NCBI RefSeq assembly: GCF_001424705.1
Contig: NZ_LMRA01000023.1
Location: forward strand, 437,004 to 501,003
From: Methylobacterium sp. Leaf465
GTDB lineage: Bacteria > Pseudomonadota > Alphaproteobacteria > Rhizobiales > Beijerinckiaceae
Direction of reading: 5' to 3'
DNA: 64,000 nt
Shown here piece by piece: positions 33,168-40,621 of this stretch (its first letter is position 1; the number at the start of each line of letters is the position of its first letter). The position numbers were made by a program, and so were the translations under genes. A model generated the notes under the pieces. That model had not been told where the DNA came from and searched no databases. It saw only the letters and a list, made by a program, of their open reading frames with translations.

Positions 33168-34753
33168 GCGGCGCGGCCCTGCTGGCTCAGGCGGAACGGC
33201 GCGTGGTGCGATTCCGGCTCGCGATAGAGCGGGTAGTGGGCGCCCACGATCCGGTCGGCCAGCGCGGTGTCGAACAGCGGCTGCCCGCCGAAGTGCTCGA
33301 TCGCCTCCGGGGTCAGGCGCACGGGCTTCAGGGTGTCGGTGGCCTCGCCGAAGCGGATCAGCGGGTGGTCGCGGTCGATGAGCTTCTGCGTGTTGCGCGC
33401 CCCGATGCGGTGATAGCTCATGGTCTCGACCTCGAGCCCCGGCACGATGGCCTTGACCACGCCGACCCGGCCGCCGGGCGGCGAGCAGTCGACGTAGAGC
33501 ACGTCGAACCCGGCGTCCTCCAGCCTTTCGCGGGCGATGCGGCCCCGTGCGTGCCCGTCCGGGGCCTGCGTCGTGGGCAACTCCGAAAAGCGCTTGGTGG
33601 CGCGCTCGGAATAAACGGTGTCGCGCAAGGTCGCGGCGATGCCCTCGGGGGGCTGCACGATCCATTCGAGCATCGCCTTGAGGGCGCGGCTCTCCTCCAG
33701 ATCGAGGCTCGGCAGGGCCTTGTCGATGAAGGCTTGCACGTAACCCGGCGGCGTCACCTGCTCGGCGAAGGCGAGCGGCCCGTGGCCGAAGGCCTTGCGC
33801 ACGCGGGCGGCCTGGAACTCGAGCAGCGCCTTGCGCAGGGCCCGCTCGCGGTCCGGGTCGCAGGCCTCGCCGCAGGCCGAGAGCGCGATCGGCACCGGCG
33901 TGTCGGCCAGATTCCGGTCGTAGCCGACGACGTAGAGGTTGGTCAGGCCGAACTGGTCGGTGGCGAATTTCGGCAGGGCCTTGATCCCGAGGGAATCCAG
34001 CCGATCGAGCATGCCGCGCGTCTCCGGGCCGAGGCCCTCCGACAGGTCGAGCACCACCCCCTGGTCGAGGGCGCGGAACAGGAGGCCGTTGCCGTCGCGC
34101 TGCAGGAGTTCGAGCAGGCCGTGGCCCAGCGCGAAGTCGACGTCCGGCCCGGCGCCGAGACCGTTGGTAATGAGGTTGGTGAAGGGCTTGTAGCCCTCCG
34201 ACAGCTCGAAATAATCGGTGGCGGCGATGTCGAGCGGCATCAGCACCGTCTCGCCGCTGCGGGCGCGGAGGGCGGGCGTCCATTCGAGGGTGGTGGCGCG
34301 CCCCACCGGGCTGCCGGCGGGCAGGCACAGGGTGAGGGGATCGGCCACCGCGCCGGCGCCGTAGACCCGCACGAGGTCGTCGTAGCTGGCGCGCTCCTTC
34401 TTGCGCGGCATCACGGCGAGCGAGGGCATCAGGTTCTCGGCGATCTCCGCGACTGCGCCGATGATCGCCTCGTCGTCGGTGGCGCCGTAACCGATGCCGC
34501 TCGGCATGGCGCCGACGAAGAACGGATCATCGAGGAACAGCGACACGAACCAGACCGGGATGCCGGTGCGGTCCAGCGGCGCCAGGGGGAAGCCGACGAT
34601 GCGGCCCTCCGGCAGGATGTCGAGATAGGCGCGCACCGGCTCGGGCAGGGCGGCCGGCAGGCCCTCGATCCGGCGGGGAGCGCCGTGGGTGTAGGCGCGC
34701 GGTGCCTTGATCCGGCTGTGGCGGGCGCGGTCGTCCTGGTCCTGCTCGTTCAC
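33164..34753 (-). CDS. YcaO-domain ATP-dependent enzyme
   Basis: 529 residues, GTG start at 34753. The YcaO fold is recognised by TGIPVWF, the segment GYGATDDEAIIGAVAEIAEN (residues 89-107) with its paired glutamates, and NGLGAG...LGHGLLELLQRDGNG (197-223), equivalent to the SNGLAAG and E-x-x-ERD boxes that bind ATP and magnesium. YcaO enzymes activate amides with ATP for cyclodehydration, thioamidation, amidine formation or S12 beta-methylthiolation. No TfuA partner, RiPP precursor or TOMM genes are nearby; instead, carbohydrate enzymes surround it. The substrate is unknown, probably a non-peptide amide. Confidence 0.85.
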   Translation of the reverse strand: MNEQDQDDRARHSRIKAPRAYTHGAPRRIEGLPAALPEPVRAYLDILPEGRIVGFPLAPLDRTGIPVWFVSLFLDDPFFVGAMPSGIGYGATDDEAIIGAVAEIAENLMPSLAVMPRKKERASYDDLVRVYGAGAVADPLTLCLPAGSPVGRATTLEWTPALRARSGETVLMPLDIAATDYFELSEGYKPFTNLITNGLGAGPDVDFALGHGLLELLQRDGNGLLFRALDQGVVLDLSEGLGPETRGMLDRLDSLGIKALPKFATDQFGLTNLYVVGYDRNLADTPVPIALSACGEACDPDRERALRKALLEFQAARVRKAFGHGPLAFAEQVTPPGYVQAFIDKALPSLDLEESRALKAMLEWIVQPPEGIAATLRDTVYSERATKRFSELPTTQAPDGHARGRIARERLEDAGFDVLYVDCSPPGGRVGVVKAIVPGLEVETMSYHRIGARNTQKLIDRDHPLIRFGEATDTLKPVRLTPEAIEHFGGQPLFDTALADRIVGAHYPLYREPESHHAPFRLSQQGRAA

Positions 34754-34772
34754 GGTCGTGCGTTTCCGTTGT

Positions 34773-35789
34773 TCAGGCCGACGCTTCGTAGGCGCGGGCC
34801 AGCAAGCGCATGGTGTGAAGGTCGCGCGTTGCGCTGTAGGCCTCGCGCTCCTCCGGTCGGCGCAGGGCCGAGCCGAAGGCCTTCACCTGTTCGAGGAAGG
34901 GCGAGGCCTCCCCATCGAAGGGCAGAGTTTCGGAGACGCCGGTTGACCCGTCGGTGAACGACAGGGTTCCGCCTGCCACCTGTCCCATCGTGTCGACGGC
35001 GGTGAGCAGGCCCTGGGTGCCGGTGACTTCGAGGCGCCGGCGCGGCAGGGCGTCCGGGCAATTGTAGGCGACGTGCAGGTTGGCGAGGACGCCCGAGGGT
35101 GTGCGCCCGATCAGGAGTGCACCGTCGTCGACGGCGTAGTCCTGCGCCCGCGCCTGGGTCAGGGCGGCCAGATCGTGGATCGATTCGTCGAGGAGAAAGT
35201 CGACGAGGTCGAGGCCGTGCGGGGCGAGATCCATCAGGGCGCCGCCGCCGGCCTTGGCCGGGTCGATGCGCCAGTTGTCCTGGCCCGCGAAGGAGGTCCA
35301 GGCGCGCGGCAGCCAGCAGGCATAGACGATGCGGATCGCCGTGACGGTGCCGAGGCGGCCCGCGCGGATGGCATCCCGCATGGCCCGGTGGGCCGGGTGG
35401 TGGCGCTGGTCGAAGGCGGTGCCGTAGAAGGTGTCGCCGCGCGCCAAGGCCGCGACCATCGCCTCGGCATCGTCGAGGGAGGCCGCCATCGGCTTCTCGC
35501 ACAGGATCGCCTTGCCGGAGCCGGCCAGCGCCGCGATCGCCTCCCGGTGCAGGTGGTTCGGGGTGGCGACGTAGACCGCCTCGACCTCCGGGTCGTTCAC
35601 GAGGTCTTCGAGCCGCGCGTAGGCCCGTGCGCCCTCGGCCTCGGCCGCCGCGCGCGAGGCCTCGCCCGGATCGGCGACGGCGACGAGCCGGTGCCCGGCC
35701 GCGCGGATACCCGGTGCCATGTAGTCGCGGGCGACCCAACCGTAGCCGACGATGCCCCAGGCGACGGGGCTCCGTTCCGAACCTCCCAT
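34773..35789 (-). CDS. Gfo/Idh/MocA-family oxidoreductase
   Basis: 338 residues from ATG 35789 (MGGSERSPVAWGIVGYGWVA). Rossmann NAD(P)-binding start AWGIVGYGWVARDYM, then VATPNHLHREA and the family signature ILCEKPMA. A catalytic His lies in APHGLDLVDFLL. Family members oxidise inositols, sugars or biliverdin. The position between inositol-3-phosphate synthase and the isomerase-like barrel suggests an inositol (or glycosyl-inositol) dehydrogenase. It overlaps the methyltransferase stop by one base (TGATG). Confidence 0.85.
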   Translation of the reverse strand: MGGSERSPVAWGIVGYGWVARDYMAPGIRAAGHRLVAVADPGEASRAAAEAEGARAYARLEDLVNDPEVEAVYVATPNHLHREAIAALAGSGKAILCEKPMAASLDDAEAMVAALARGDTFYGTAFDQRHHPAHRAMRDAIRAGRLGTVTAIRIVYACWLPRAWTSFAGQDNWRIDPAKAGGGALMDLAPHGLDLVDFLLDESIHDLAALTQARAQDYAVDDGALLIGRTPSGVLANLHVAYNCPDALPRRRLEVTGTQGLLTAVDTMGQVAGGTLSFTDGSTGVSETLPFDGEASPFLEQVKAFGSALRRPEEREAYSATRDLHTMRLLARAYEASA

Positions 35790-36973
35790 CACCAGCGCTC
35801 CGGCAGGTCGACATAGGTCCGGTCTCGGACCCGGTCGGCCTCGGGCGCGTCGAGGTCGCCCTGCCAATCCAGGGTGTCCGGCCCGGTGTAGGTCGACGGA
35901 TAGGTGGCGCGGGCGGCGTACTCGGCCTCATAGCGCTCGGACGGCCAGCGGATCGCGTGCCGCGCCCCGCCTTCGGAGTGGAAGAGCGGGTTGAGCCGAA
36001 GGCTCCGGCCGGGGCGCGGCACGGTGATGCCATCGATCACGCGGCGGGGGGCCGGGCGCATTCCGGGACCCGCCACCACCGAGAAGGCCTCGCAGGCGGT
36101 GAGGTCCTGGGGCTTGCGGGGGGAGGGGGCACGCCGCTCCACCATGGCCCGGGTCAGGTCGTCGTCGTCGTAGACGAGGCCGTCGGGGAAGAGCTCGTCG
36201 ATCTCGGCGGCCGAGACGGCGCGCCCCGCCGAGAATCCCGGGCGGTCGCTGTTGTGGATGTGGCTGACGGCGAGCCAGCCGTCGTCACCGGCATTCTGGC
36301 GCAGGCATTCCAGCACCTCGGTCTTGCGGTCGAGGAAGTAGAAGGCATCGTTGCAGACGACGAGGTCGACCGGCGCGCCCGGGATCGGCCAATGGGGCGA
36401 ATTCGCATCGAAGCAGACGAGCTGGGCCGACTTGCCGACGACCCAGTGCCGGGCGACCCACAGCTTGGCGAAGACGACGTCGGCGCCCGCGACCTTGATG
36501 CCGCGGGTCTGGAATTCGCGCAGGTAGTGGCCGATGCCGCAGGCGAACTCGAACACGCAGACCGGGTCGTTCCAGTGGGCCTCGAGGAGCGTCAGCCCGG
36601 CCAGGAAGGTCGGGTCGGTCCAGCGATTCAGGAAGTAGTCGCCGACCCGGCCCCAGCCGAGGAGCCGCACCGCGTCGCGCAGGGAGCGTTTGTCCCACTC
36701 GCGCACGAGTTCGTGGAGGTCCAGGGGATCGGCCGGCGGGCCCGTCCACCAGTCGTCCTGGTCGGCGAGGAGACCTTCGAGGGCGAGGTTCGCCTCGCCG
36801 GAATCGAGCAGCGCCAGGGTTTGGGCCACGAGGTCGGCGCGGTTGGTCCGCAGGTAGGGAATGCCGTCGATCACGGGCCAGCGCGCCCCGCTCGCCCCGT
36901 CTCGGAGCGAGTGCGGGGTGTCGGCCTTGAGGGGCTCACCGGTCTCCGGCGAGCGAAGATCGAAGGGGATCAT
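35789..36973 (-). CDS. class I SAM-dependent methyltransferase with a Trm112-like N-terminus
   Basis: 394 residues. The N-terminal 45 residues resemble a Trm112/zinc-ribbon domain (LRSPETGEPL, WPVIDGIPYLR), but the usual cysteines are absent. The SAM-binding glycine motif is FEFACGIGHYL (141-151), with AGAD at 163-166 and DLVVCNDAFYFL at 203-214. A C-terminal region of about 130 residues (from residue 265) is unfamiliar. Its position between the HD-domain and Gfo/Idh genes puts it in the inositol operon as a tailoring enzyme, probably O- or N-methylation. Confidence 0.78.
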   Translation of the reverse strand: MIPFDLRSPETGEPLKADTPHSLRDGASGARWPVIDGIPYLRTNRADLVAQTLALLDSGEANLALEGLLADQDDWWTGPPADPLDLHELVREWDKRSLRDAVRLLGWGRVGDYFLNRWTDPTFLAGLTLLEAHWNDPVCVFEFACGIGHYLREFQTRGIKVAGADVVFAKLWVARHWVVGKSAQLVCFDANSPHWPIPGAPVDLVVCNDAFYFLDRKTEVLECLRQNAGDDGWLAVSHIHNSDRPGFSAGRAVSAAEIDELFPDGLVYDDDDLTRAMVERRAPSPRKPQDLTACEAFSVVAGPGMRPAPRRVIDGITVPRPGRSLRLNPLFHSEGGARHAIRWPSERYEAEYAARATYPSTYTGPDTLDWQGDLDAPEADRVRDRTYVDLPERW

Positions 36974-37004
36974 GACGGGGCGCCCGCGCGGTCGCGAGGA
37001 AACA

Positions 37005-37928
37005 TCACGGGATCTGCATGTCCTTGAGCACGCGGTCGTGGAAGCCCTTCACCGGACCCGCGTGGACGAGCTCCATCTCGTCGAGGACCGTGCCCATGGT
37101 CAGGGTCGCGGCCCGCAGATGCTGAGCGATCTGCAGGACGCGGTCGATGCAGTCGGCGGCGTGGAAGGCGCGGCCTTCCGCCGTGGCATCGTCGGGCAGG
37201 ACGGCACGCGCCCGCTCCACGGTCTCCCGCAGTCCGGGATCGAGCTCGTCCAGGGCCCATCGCGTGGTGCGGGCCATGATCGGCAGGAGGTGGTCGCCGA
37301 GGAGCATCTCGCCGGTGAAGCCGGCATCCGGCATCGCGGCGTTGTGGAAGTGGTGGGCCATGGCGGCCAGGAAGACCTGGGTCGGGTCGGCCCGGTAGAA
37401 CGGACTCAGCACGAAGCCGTAGACCGCCACCATCAGGCAGTGCTCGGCGTGGTTCTCCGGCGGCTCCAGCAGGATGCGAGGCTTGCCGGGGCAGGTGACG
37501 CCGGCGCGGGGCTGATGCGCCAGGGCGGCGACGAAGCCCGGAAGGGGCCCCTGCCCGAAGCCCGACGGCGCGCGCAGGGCCGCCCGGAGGCGGTCCCGCA
37601 GGCCGGATTCGACGCTGCCGGTGACGGCATCGAAGCCCGCCACCAGGACGTCGGCCGTTTCGCCCGCGTCGAGCCCGGCGGAGGCCAGGAAGGCCGCGTC
37701 GAGGTCACAGAGGCGGGCGGCGGCGAGCGCCTTGGCGGTGATGTCGAGGGCCACGGCCTCCGGCGCGGCGCCCCCCGTGAGGGCGCTCCAGCCCTGCGCG
37801 AAGAGGCGCTCGGCGATGGAGCCGGTGCGCCCGGCGGAGTGCACGCGCTTGAGGTCGTTGACCTCGACGAGGAGGGCGCGAAGCGCCAGCGGGGCCGCGG
37901 GACCGGCGCCCTCCGTCTGGGCGATCAT
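37005..37928 (-). CDS. HD-domain metal-dependent protein of unknown activity
   Basis: 307 residues from ATG 37928, overlapping the ino1 stop (TGATG). The helical HD fold shows candidate ligands His160/163 (ENHAEH), His192-His193-His195 (AHHFHN, where HD would be expected), Asp212/His213 (GDH) and Asp259 (HAADCIDR). Phosphohydrolases and diiron oxygenases (MIOX, PhnZ) both use this fold. Next to inositol-3-phosphate synthase, either dephosphorylation of inositol phosphate or an oxidative cut of the inositol ring could be imagined. Sequence alone cannot choose. Residues 1-130 have no recognised domain. Confidence 0.65.
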   Translation of the reverse strand: MIAQTEGAGPAAPLALRALLVEVNDLKRVHSAGRTGSIAERLFAQGWSALTGGAAPEAVALDITAKALAAARLCDLDAAFLASAGLDAGETADVLVAGFDAVTGSVESGLRDRLRAALRAPSGFGQGPLPGFVAALAHQPRAGVTCPGKPRILLEPPENHAEHCLMVAVYGFVLSPFYRADPTQVFLAAMAHHFHNAAMPDAGFTGEMLLGDHLLPIMARTTRWALDELDPGLRETVERARAVLPDDATAEGRAFHAADCIDRVLQIAQHLRAATLTMGTVLDEMELVHAGPVKGFHDRVLKDMQIP

Positions 37929-39118
37929 CAGTGGGCGCCGAGCCACTCGAGCAGCATGGTCTGCTGCTTGCCGAAATCATGCTCGGGGCCGTGGCCGTTC
38001 TTCACCATGGGCGCCTTGAAGAAGCTCGAGAGCTGCTCCTGGGGGCCGCCGTCGCCGCGCTTCTTGGCGAGGTCGAGAACACGGGCGATCTCGATGACGA
38101 GGGGAGCGGCCAGGATCGAGTCCTTGCAGAGGAAGTTGACCTTGATCTGCATGCGCTGACCCAGGAACCCGGTCACGTCGATGTTGTCCCAGGCTTCCTT
38201 GTCGTCACCGCGGGGACGGTAATAGTGGATGTGCACGAGGTGGTCCTCGACCGGGTAGCCGAGGATCGAGTCGAGCACCGTGCCCTTGGTGTTGAGCTTC
38301 GACTGGAGCGAGTCCTTGTCGTTCAGCGCGAGGCCGTCACGGTTGCCGAGGATGTTGGTGGAGAACCAGCCATCGACGTGCAGGGCGCGCGCCTTCAGGG
38401 CGGGGGCCAGCACCGTCTTCATCATGGTCTGGCCGGTCTTGCCGTCCTTGCCCGCCACGGGGACGTTCAGGTCCTTGGCGAGTTCGAGCAGGGCCGGCAC
38501 GTCGGCGGCGACGCTGGGGGTGAAGTTGGCGTAGGGGACGCCGCTCTTGATCGCCGCGTAGGCGTAGAGCATCGCCGGGCTGATCGACTCGTCGCTGCTG
38601 TCGAGGCCCTTCTCGAAGGCGGCCGTCGAGTTCAGGGTCGGGTCGGAGAGGTCGGGCCAGCGCTCGGTGGAGGCGAGGTTGATCACCACGACCTCGTCGA
38701 GATTGCTCTCGGCCTTGAAGCGGCGCAGGTCGTTGGCAATGACGGAGACCGCCTCGCGGTGGTCCTTGGCAACGATGCGGTTGGCACCCTCGATGTTCTT
38801 GCAGAACTTGGCGCTGCCGACGGCCGGCCAGGGCTTGATGCCCTTCAGGACCTGGGCGCCATTCTCGATATCCTGGGCGTTGAGGACGCCGTGGCCGGTA
38901 GCGGCGGAGGCGAGGTCATCGTCGTTCAGGTCCCATCCGCCGAACACGAGGTCCTTGTAGTCGGCCATCCCGGCGACGGGGACGCCCGCGAGGGGCAGGC
39001 CATCAAGGCGGTTCGATCCGGATTTAATCATCTCGATGCCTGCGATGGCGGTGGTGGCGACAGCGCCACCCATGCCAACGAACGCAACGCCGACGCGGCG
39101 ACCGGTCTGCATGCTCAT
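37928..39118 (-). CDS. ino1: inositol-3-phosphate synthase
   Basis: 396 residues. ATG 39118 (MSMQTGRRVGVAFVGMGGAV) is preferred over an upstream in-frame ATG at 39190. The NAD site is FVGMGGAVATTAIAG, and the conserved MIPS segments INLASTERWPDLSD, TPSVAADVPAL, VAGKDGKTGQTMMKTVLAP, WFSTNILGNRDGLAL and KVNFLCKDSILAAPLV are present. The enzyme isomerises glucose 6-phosphate to 1L-myo-inositol 1-phosphate. It is the first gene of a tightly packed minus-strand operon, so it feeds inositol phosphate into the proposed pathway. Confidence 0.93.
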   Translation of the reverse strand: MSMQTGRRVGVAFVGMGGAVATTAIAGIEMIKSGSNRLDGLPLAGVPVAGMADYKDLVFGGWDLNDDDLASAATGHGVLNAQDIENGAQVLKGIKPWPAVGSAKFCKNIEGANRIVAKDHREAVSVIANDLRRFKAESNLDEVVVINLASTERWPDLSDPTLNSTAAFEKGLDSSDESISPAMLYAYAAIKSGVPYANFTPSVAADVPALLELAKDLNVPVAGKDGKTGQTMMKTVLAPALKARALHVDGWFSTNILGNRDGLALNDKDSLQSKLNTKGTVLDSILGYPVEDHLVHIHYYRPRGDDKEAWDNIDVTGFLGQRMQIKVNFLCKDSILAAPLVIEIARVLDLAKKRGDGGPQEQLSSFFKAPMVKNGHGPEHDFGKQQTMLLEWLGAH

Positions 39119-39432
39119 TGGGAAACGGCTTCCTTCTTCAGGCGAACGGGAGCCTGTCCCAACCTGGGGGCCGTTCCGCTCAGCCCTCACTAACTGGGCT
39201 TCCGGGGTTGCGTTCCAACCCTGGCCAGGACGCCTTTTTGACGCGGTGCGCCTGAACGGCCTCCGAACGAGGCGTTAAAAATTCGTAAATACAAGGGCTT
39301 AACCCAACGTTAAGCCTGCCATCGTTGAATCACGGAGCTGTCCCATTCTGGTCACAGCAGCCGGCGAGACGTCCCCTCGCTGAACGACAACGAAGCCGCG
39401 CCCGACGAAGGCAGCGGTACGAACAAGGACCA
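39119..39432. promoter_or_regulatory. divergent promoter region, ino1 operon / lytic transglycosylase
   Basis: 314 bases with an A/T-rich part at 39270-39320 in an otherwise GC-rich window. It holds the CtrA-type site described separately and a near-match TTAA-N7-TAAA starting near 39275. No gene is seen in it; ORFs crossing it are extensions of the flanking genes. Both divergent promoters must lie here. Confidence 0.55.
39296..39316. promoter_or_regulatory. perfect TTAA-N7-TTAA (CtrA-type) site in an inverted repeat
   Basis: GGCTTAACCCAACGTTAAGCC: arms GGCTTAAC and GTTAAGCC around CCAAC. It contains TTAA-CCCAACG-TTAA (39299-39313), the full consensus of the alphaproteobacterial cell-cycle regulator CtrA. 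It is 117 bases before the transglycosylase ATG and 180 before the ino1 ATG. The motif is exact; CtrA binding is inference. Confidence 0.6.
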
Positions 39433-40620
39433 ATGATGGGGGTTTTCCCGGAGCCGGCGCTCTGCGCCGACGACGTGAGCCGTCTCGTGCCCAACGAGAC
39501 CTTCAACGCAGATCTGACCGTGGCGTGGCTGCCGCGGACCGAGCGCAGGACGCGCCGGACCTTCGCCACTCTTCGCCGCCGGACCCTCGCGACGCTCGTC
39601 ACCGGCGTGCTGCTGGGCGGCGCCCTGCCGCAGAACGCCCTGGCCCCTGCCGCTGCGGCCCATGACCGGATCGACGAGCGCGCCCTGACGGCGCAGACCC
39701 TCGTCCGGGAGCAGTCCGCGCCCGCACCTGAAGCCACCAACGCGGCCGACTGGGCCGGTGTTCCGGTGGTCGAGCAGGAACCCGCGACGCTGTCGCTGAT
39801 CGAGAGCGACCTCGCCGCCCTCGCCCCGAGCCGCGACGCCGCCGGCGCCGAGCGCCTGCGCTTCGGCGACATGGCCGTGCCGCGCGAGATCGTCGACACC
39901 ATCCTGCGGGCCGCCACCGAAACCGGGGTCGATCCCGCCTACATGATGGCGCTGGCCGACAAGGAATCGAGCTTCTCGACCACGGTGAAGGCCTCGACCT
40001 CCTCCGCCGAGGGCCTGTTCCAGTTCCTGTCGGGTACCTGGCTCGAGCTCATCCGCACCTACGGCGCCCGCCACGGCCTCGCCGACGAGGCGGCGGCGGT
40101 GAAGGGGCGCGGCAGCGCCATCACGATCGCCGACGAGGCGGTGCGGACCCGCGTGCTGCGCCTGCGCCAGGACCCCTATGTCGCCGCCCTGATGGCGGGC
40201 GAGCTCATCAATCGCGACAAGGGCCGGATCGAGCAGCGCATCGGCCGCGACCTCTCCACCGCCGAGCTCTACTTCGCGCATTTCCTCGGCACCGCCAGCG
40301 CCGGCCGCTTCCTCGAGCTCACCGCCGAGAAGCCGGGCCAGGTCGCCAAGCAGGTCTTCAAGGCCGCGGCAAAGGCGAACCGGAGCCTGTTCACCGAGAA
40401 GGCCGGCAAGGGCCGCCGCAGCCTCACGGTCGCCGAGGTGCGCGAGAAGATCGGCGGCATGATCGACCGTCGCCTCGACCGCTACGAGGGCGTGGCCGCC
40501 CTGGCGGGACCCGAGCTGAAATCCGAGGTCACCCTCATGGAGATCGAGACCGACGCGGCTCCCACCCCGGCGCCGGCCGCGCGCGTCCACGTCACTGAGG
40601 CGACCACGCCGGCCGACTGA
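39433..40620 (+). CDS. secreted lytic transglycosylase (SLT domain)
   Basis: 395 residues from the ATG at 39433 after AAGGA; the frame is open from 39325 but lacks a start signal there. A membrane anchor or signal (ATLVTGVLLGGALPQNALA, residues about 62-80) is followed by the SLT domain: VDPAYMMALADKESSF holds the catalytic Glu, followed by SSAEGLFQFLSGTWLE. The enzyme would cut peptidoglycan glycan strands. Its upstream CtrA-type site suggests cell-cycle control, logical for wall growth or division. It ends one base before the emrB-like stop on the other strand. Confidence 0.82.
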   Translation: MMGVFPEPALCADDVSRLVPNETFNADLTVAWLPRTERRTRRTFATLRRRTLATLVTGVLLGGALPQNALAPAAAAHDRIDERALTAQTLVREQSAPAPEATNAADWAGVPVVEQEPATLSLIESDLAALAPSRDAAGAERLRFGDMAVPREIVDTILRAATETGVDPAYMMALADKESSFSTTVKASTSSAEGLFQFLSGTWLELIRTYGARHGLADEAAAVKGRGSAITIADEAVRTRVLRLRQDPYVAALMAGELINRDKGRIEQRIGRDLSTAELYFAHFLGTASAGRFLELTAEKPGQVAKQVFKAAAKANRSLFTEKAGKGRRSLTVAEVREKIGGMIDRRLDRYEGVAALAGPELKSEVTLMEIETDAAPTPAPAARVHVTEATTPAD

Positions 40621-40621
40621 C

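Noticed and set aside
37005..37928. Calling the HD protein myo-inositol oxygenase
   Set aside because: The fold fits, but the HD doublet is replaced by HH and other MIOX motifs cannot be matched by eye; context alone is not enough.
29633..39118. Interpretation as a plain mycothiol cluster
   Set aside because: Ino1, MshA-like and MshB-like genes are present, but MshC and MshD are not, mycothiol is typical of Actinobacteria, and YcaO, Gfo/Idh, methyltransferase and isomerase genes do not belong to it.
29633..39118. Interpretation as an aminocyclitol-antibiotic or RiPP cluster
   Set aside because: No aminotransferase, amidinotransferase, precursor peptide, TfuA, protease or exporter gene is present in the operon.
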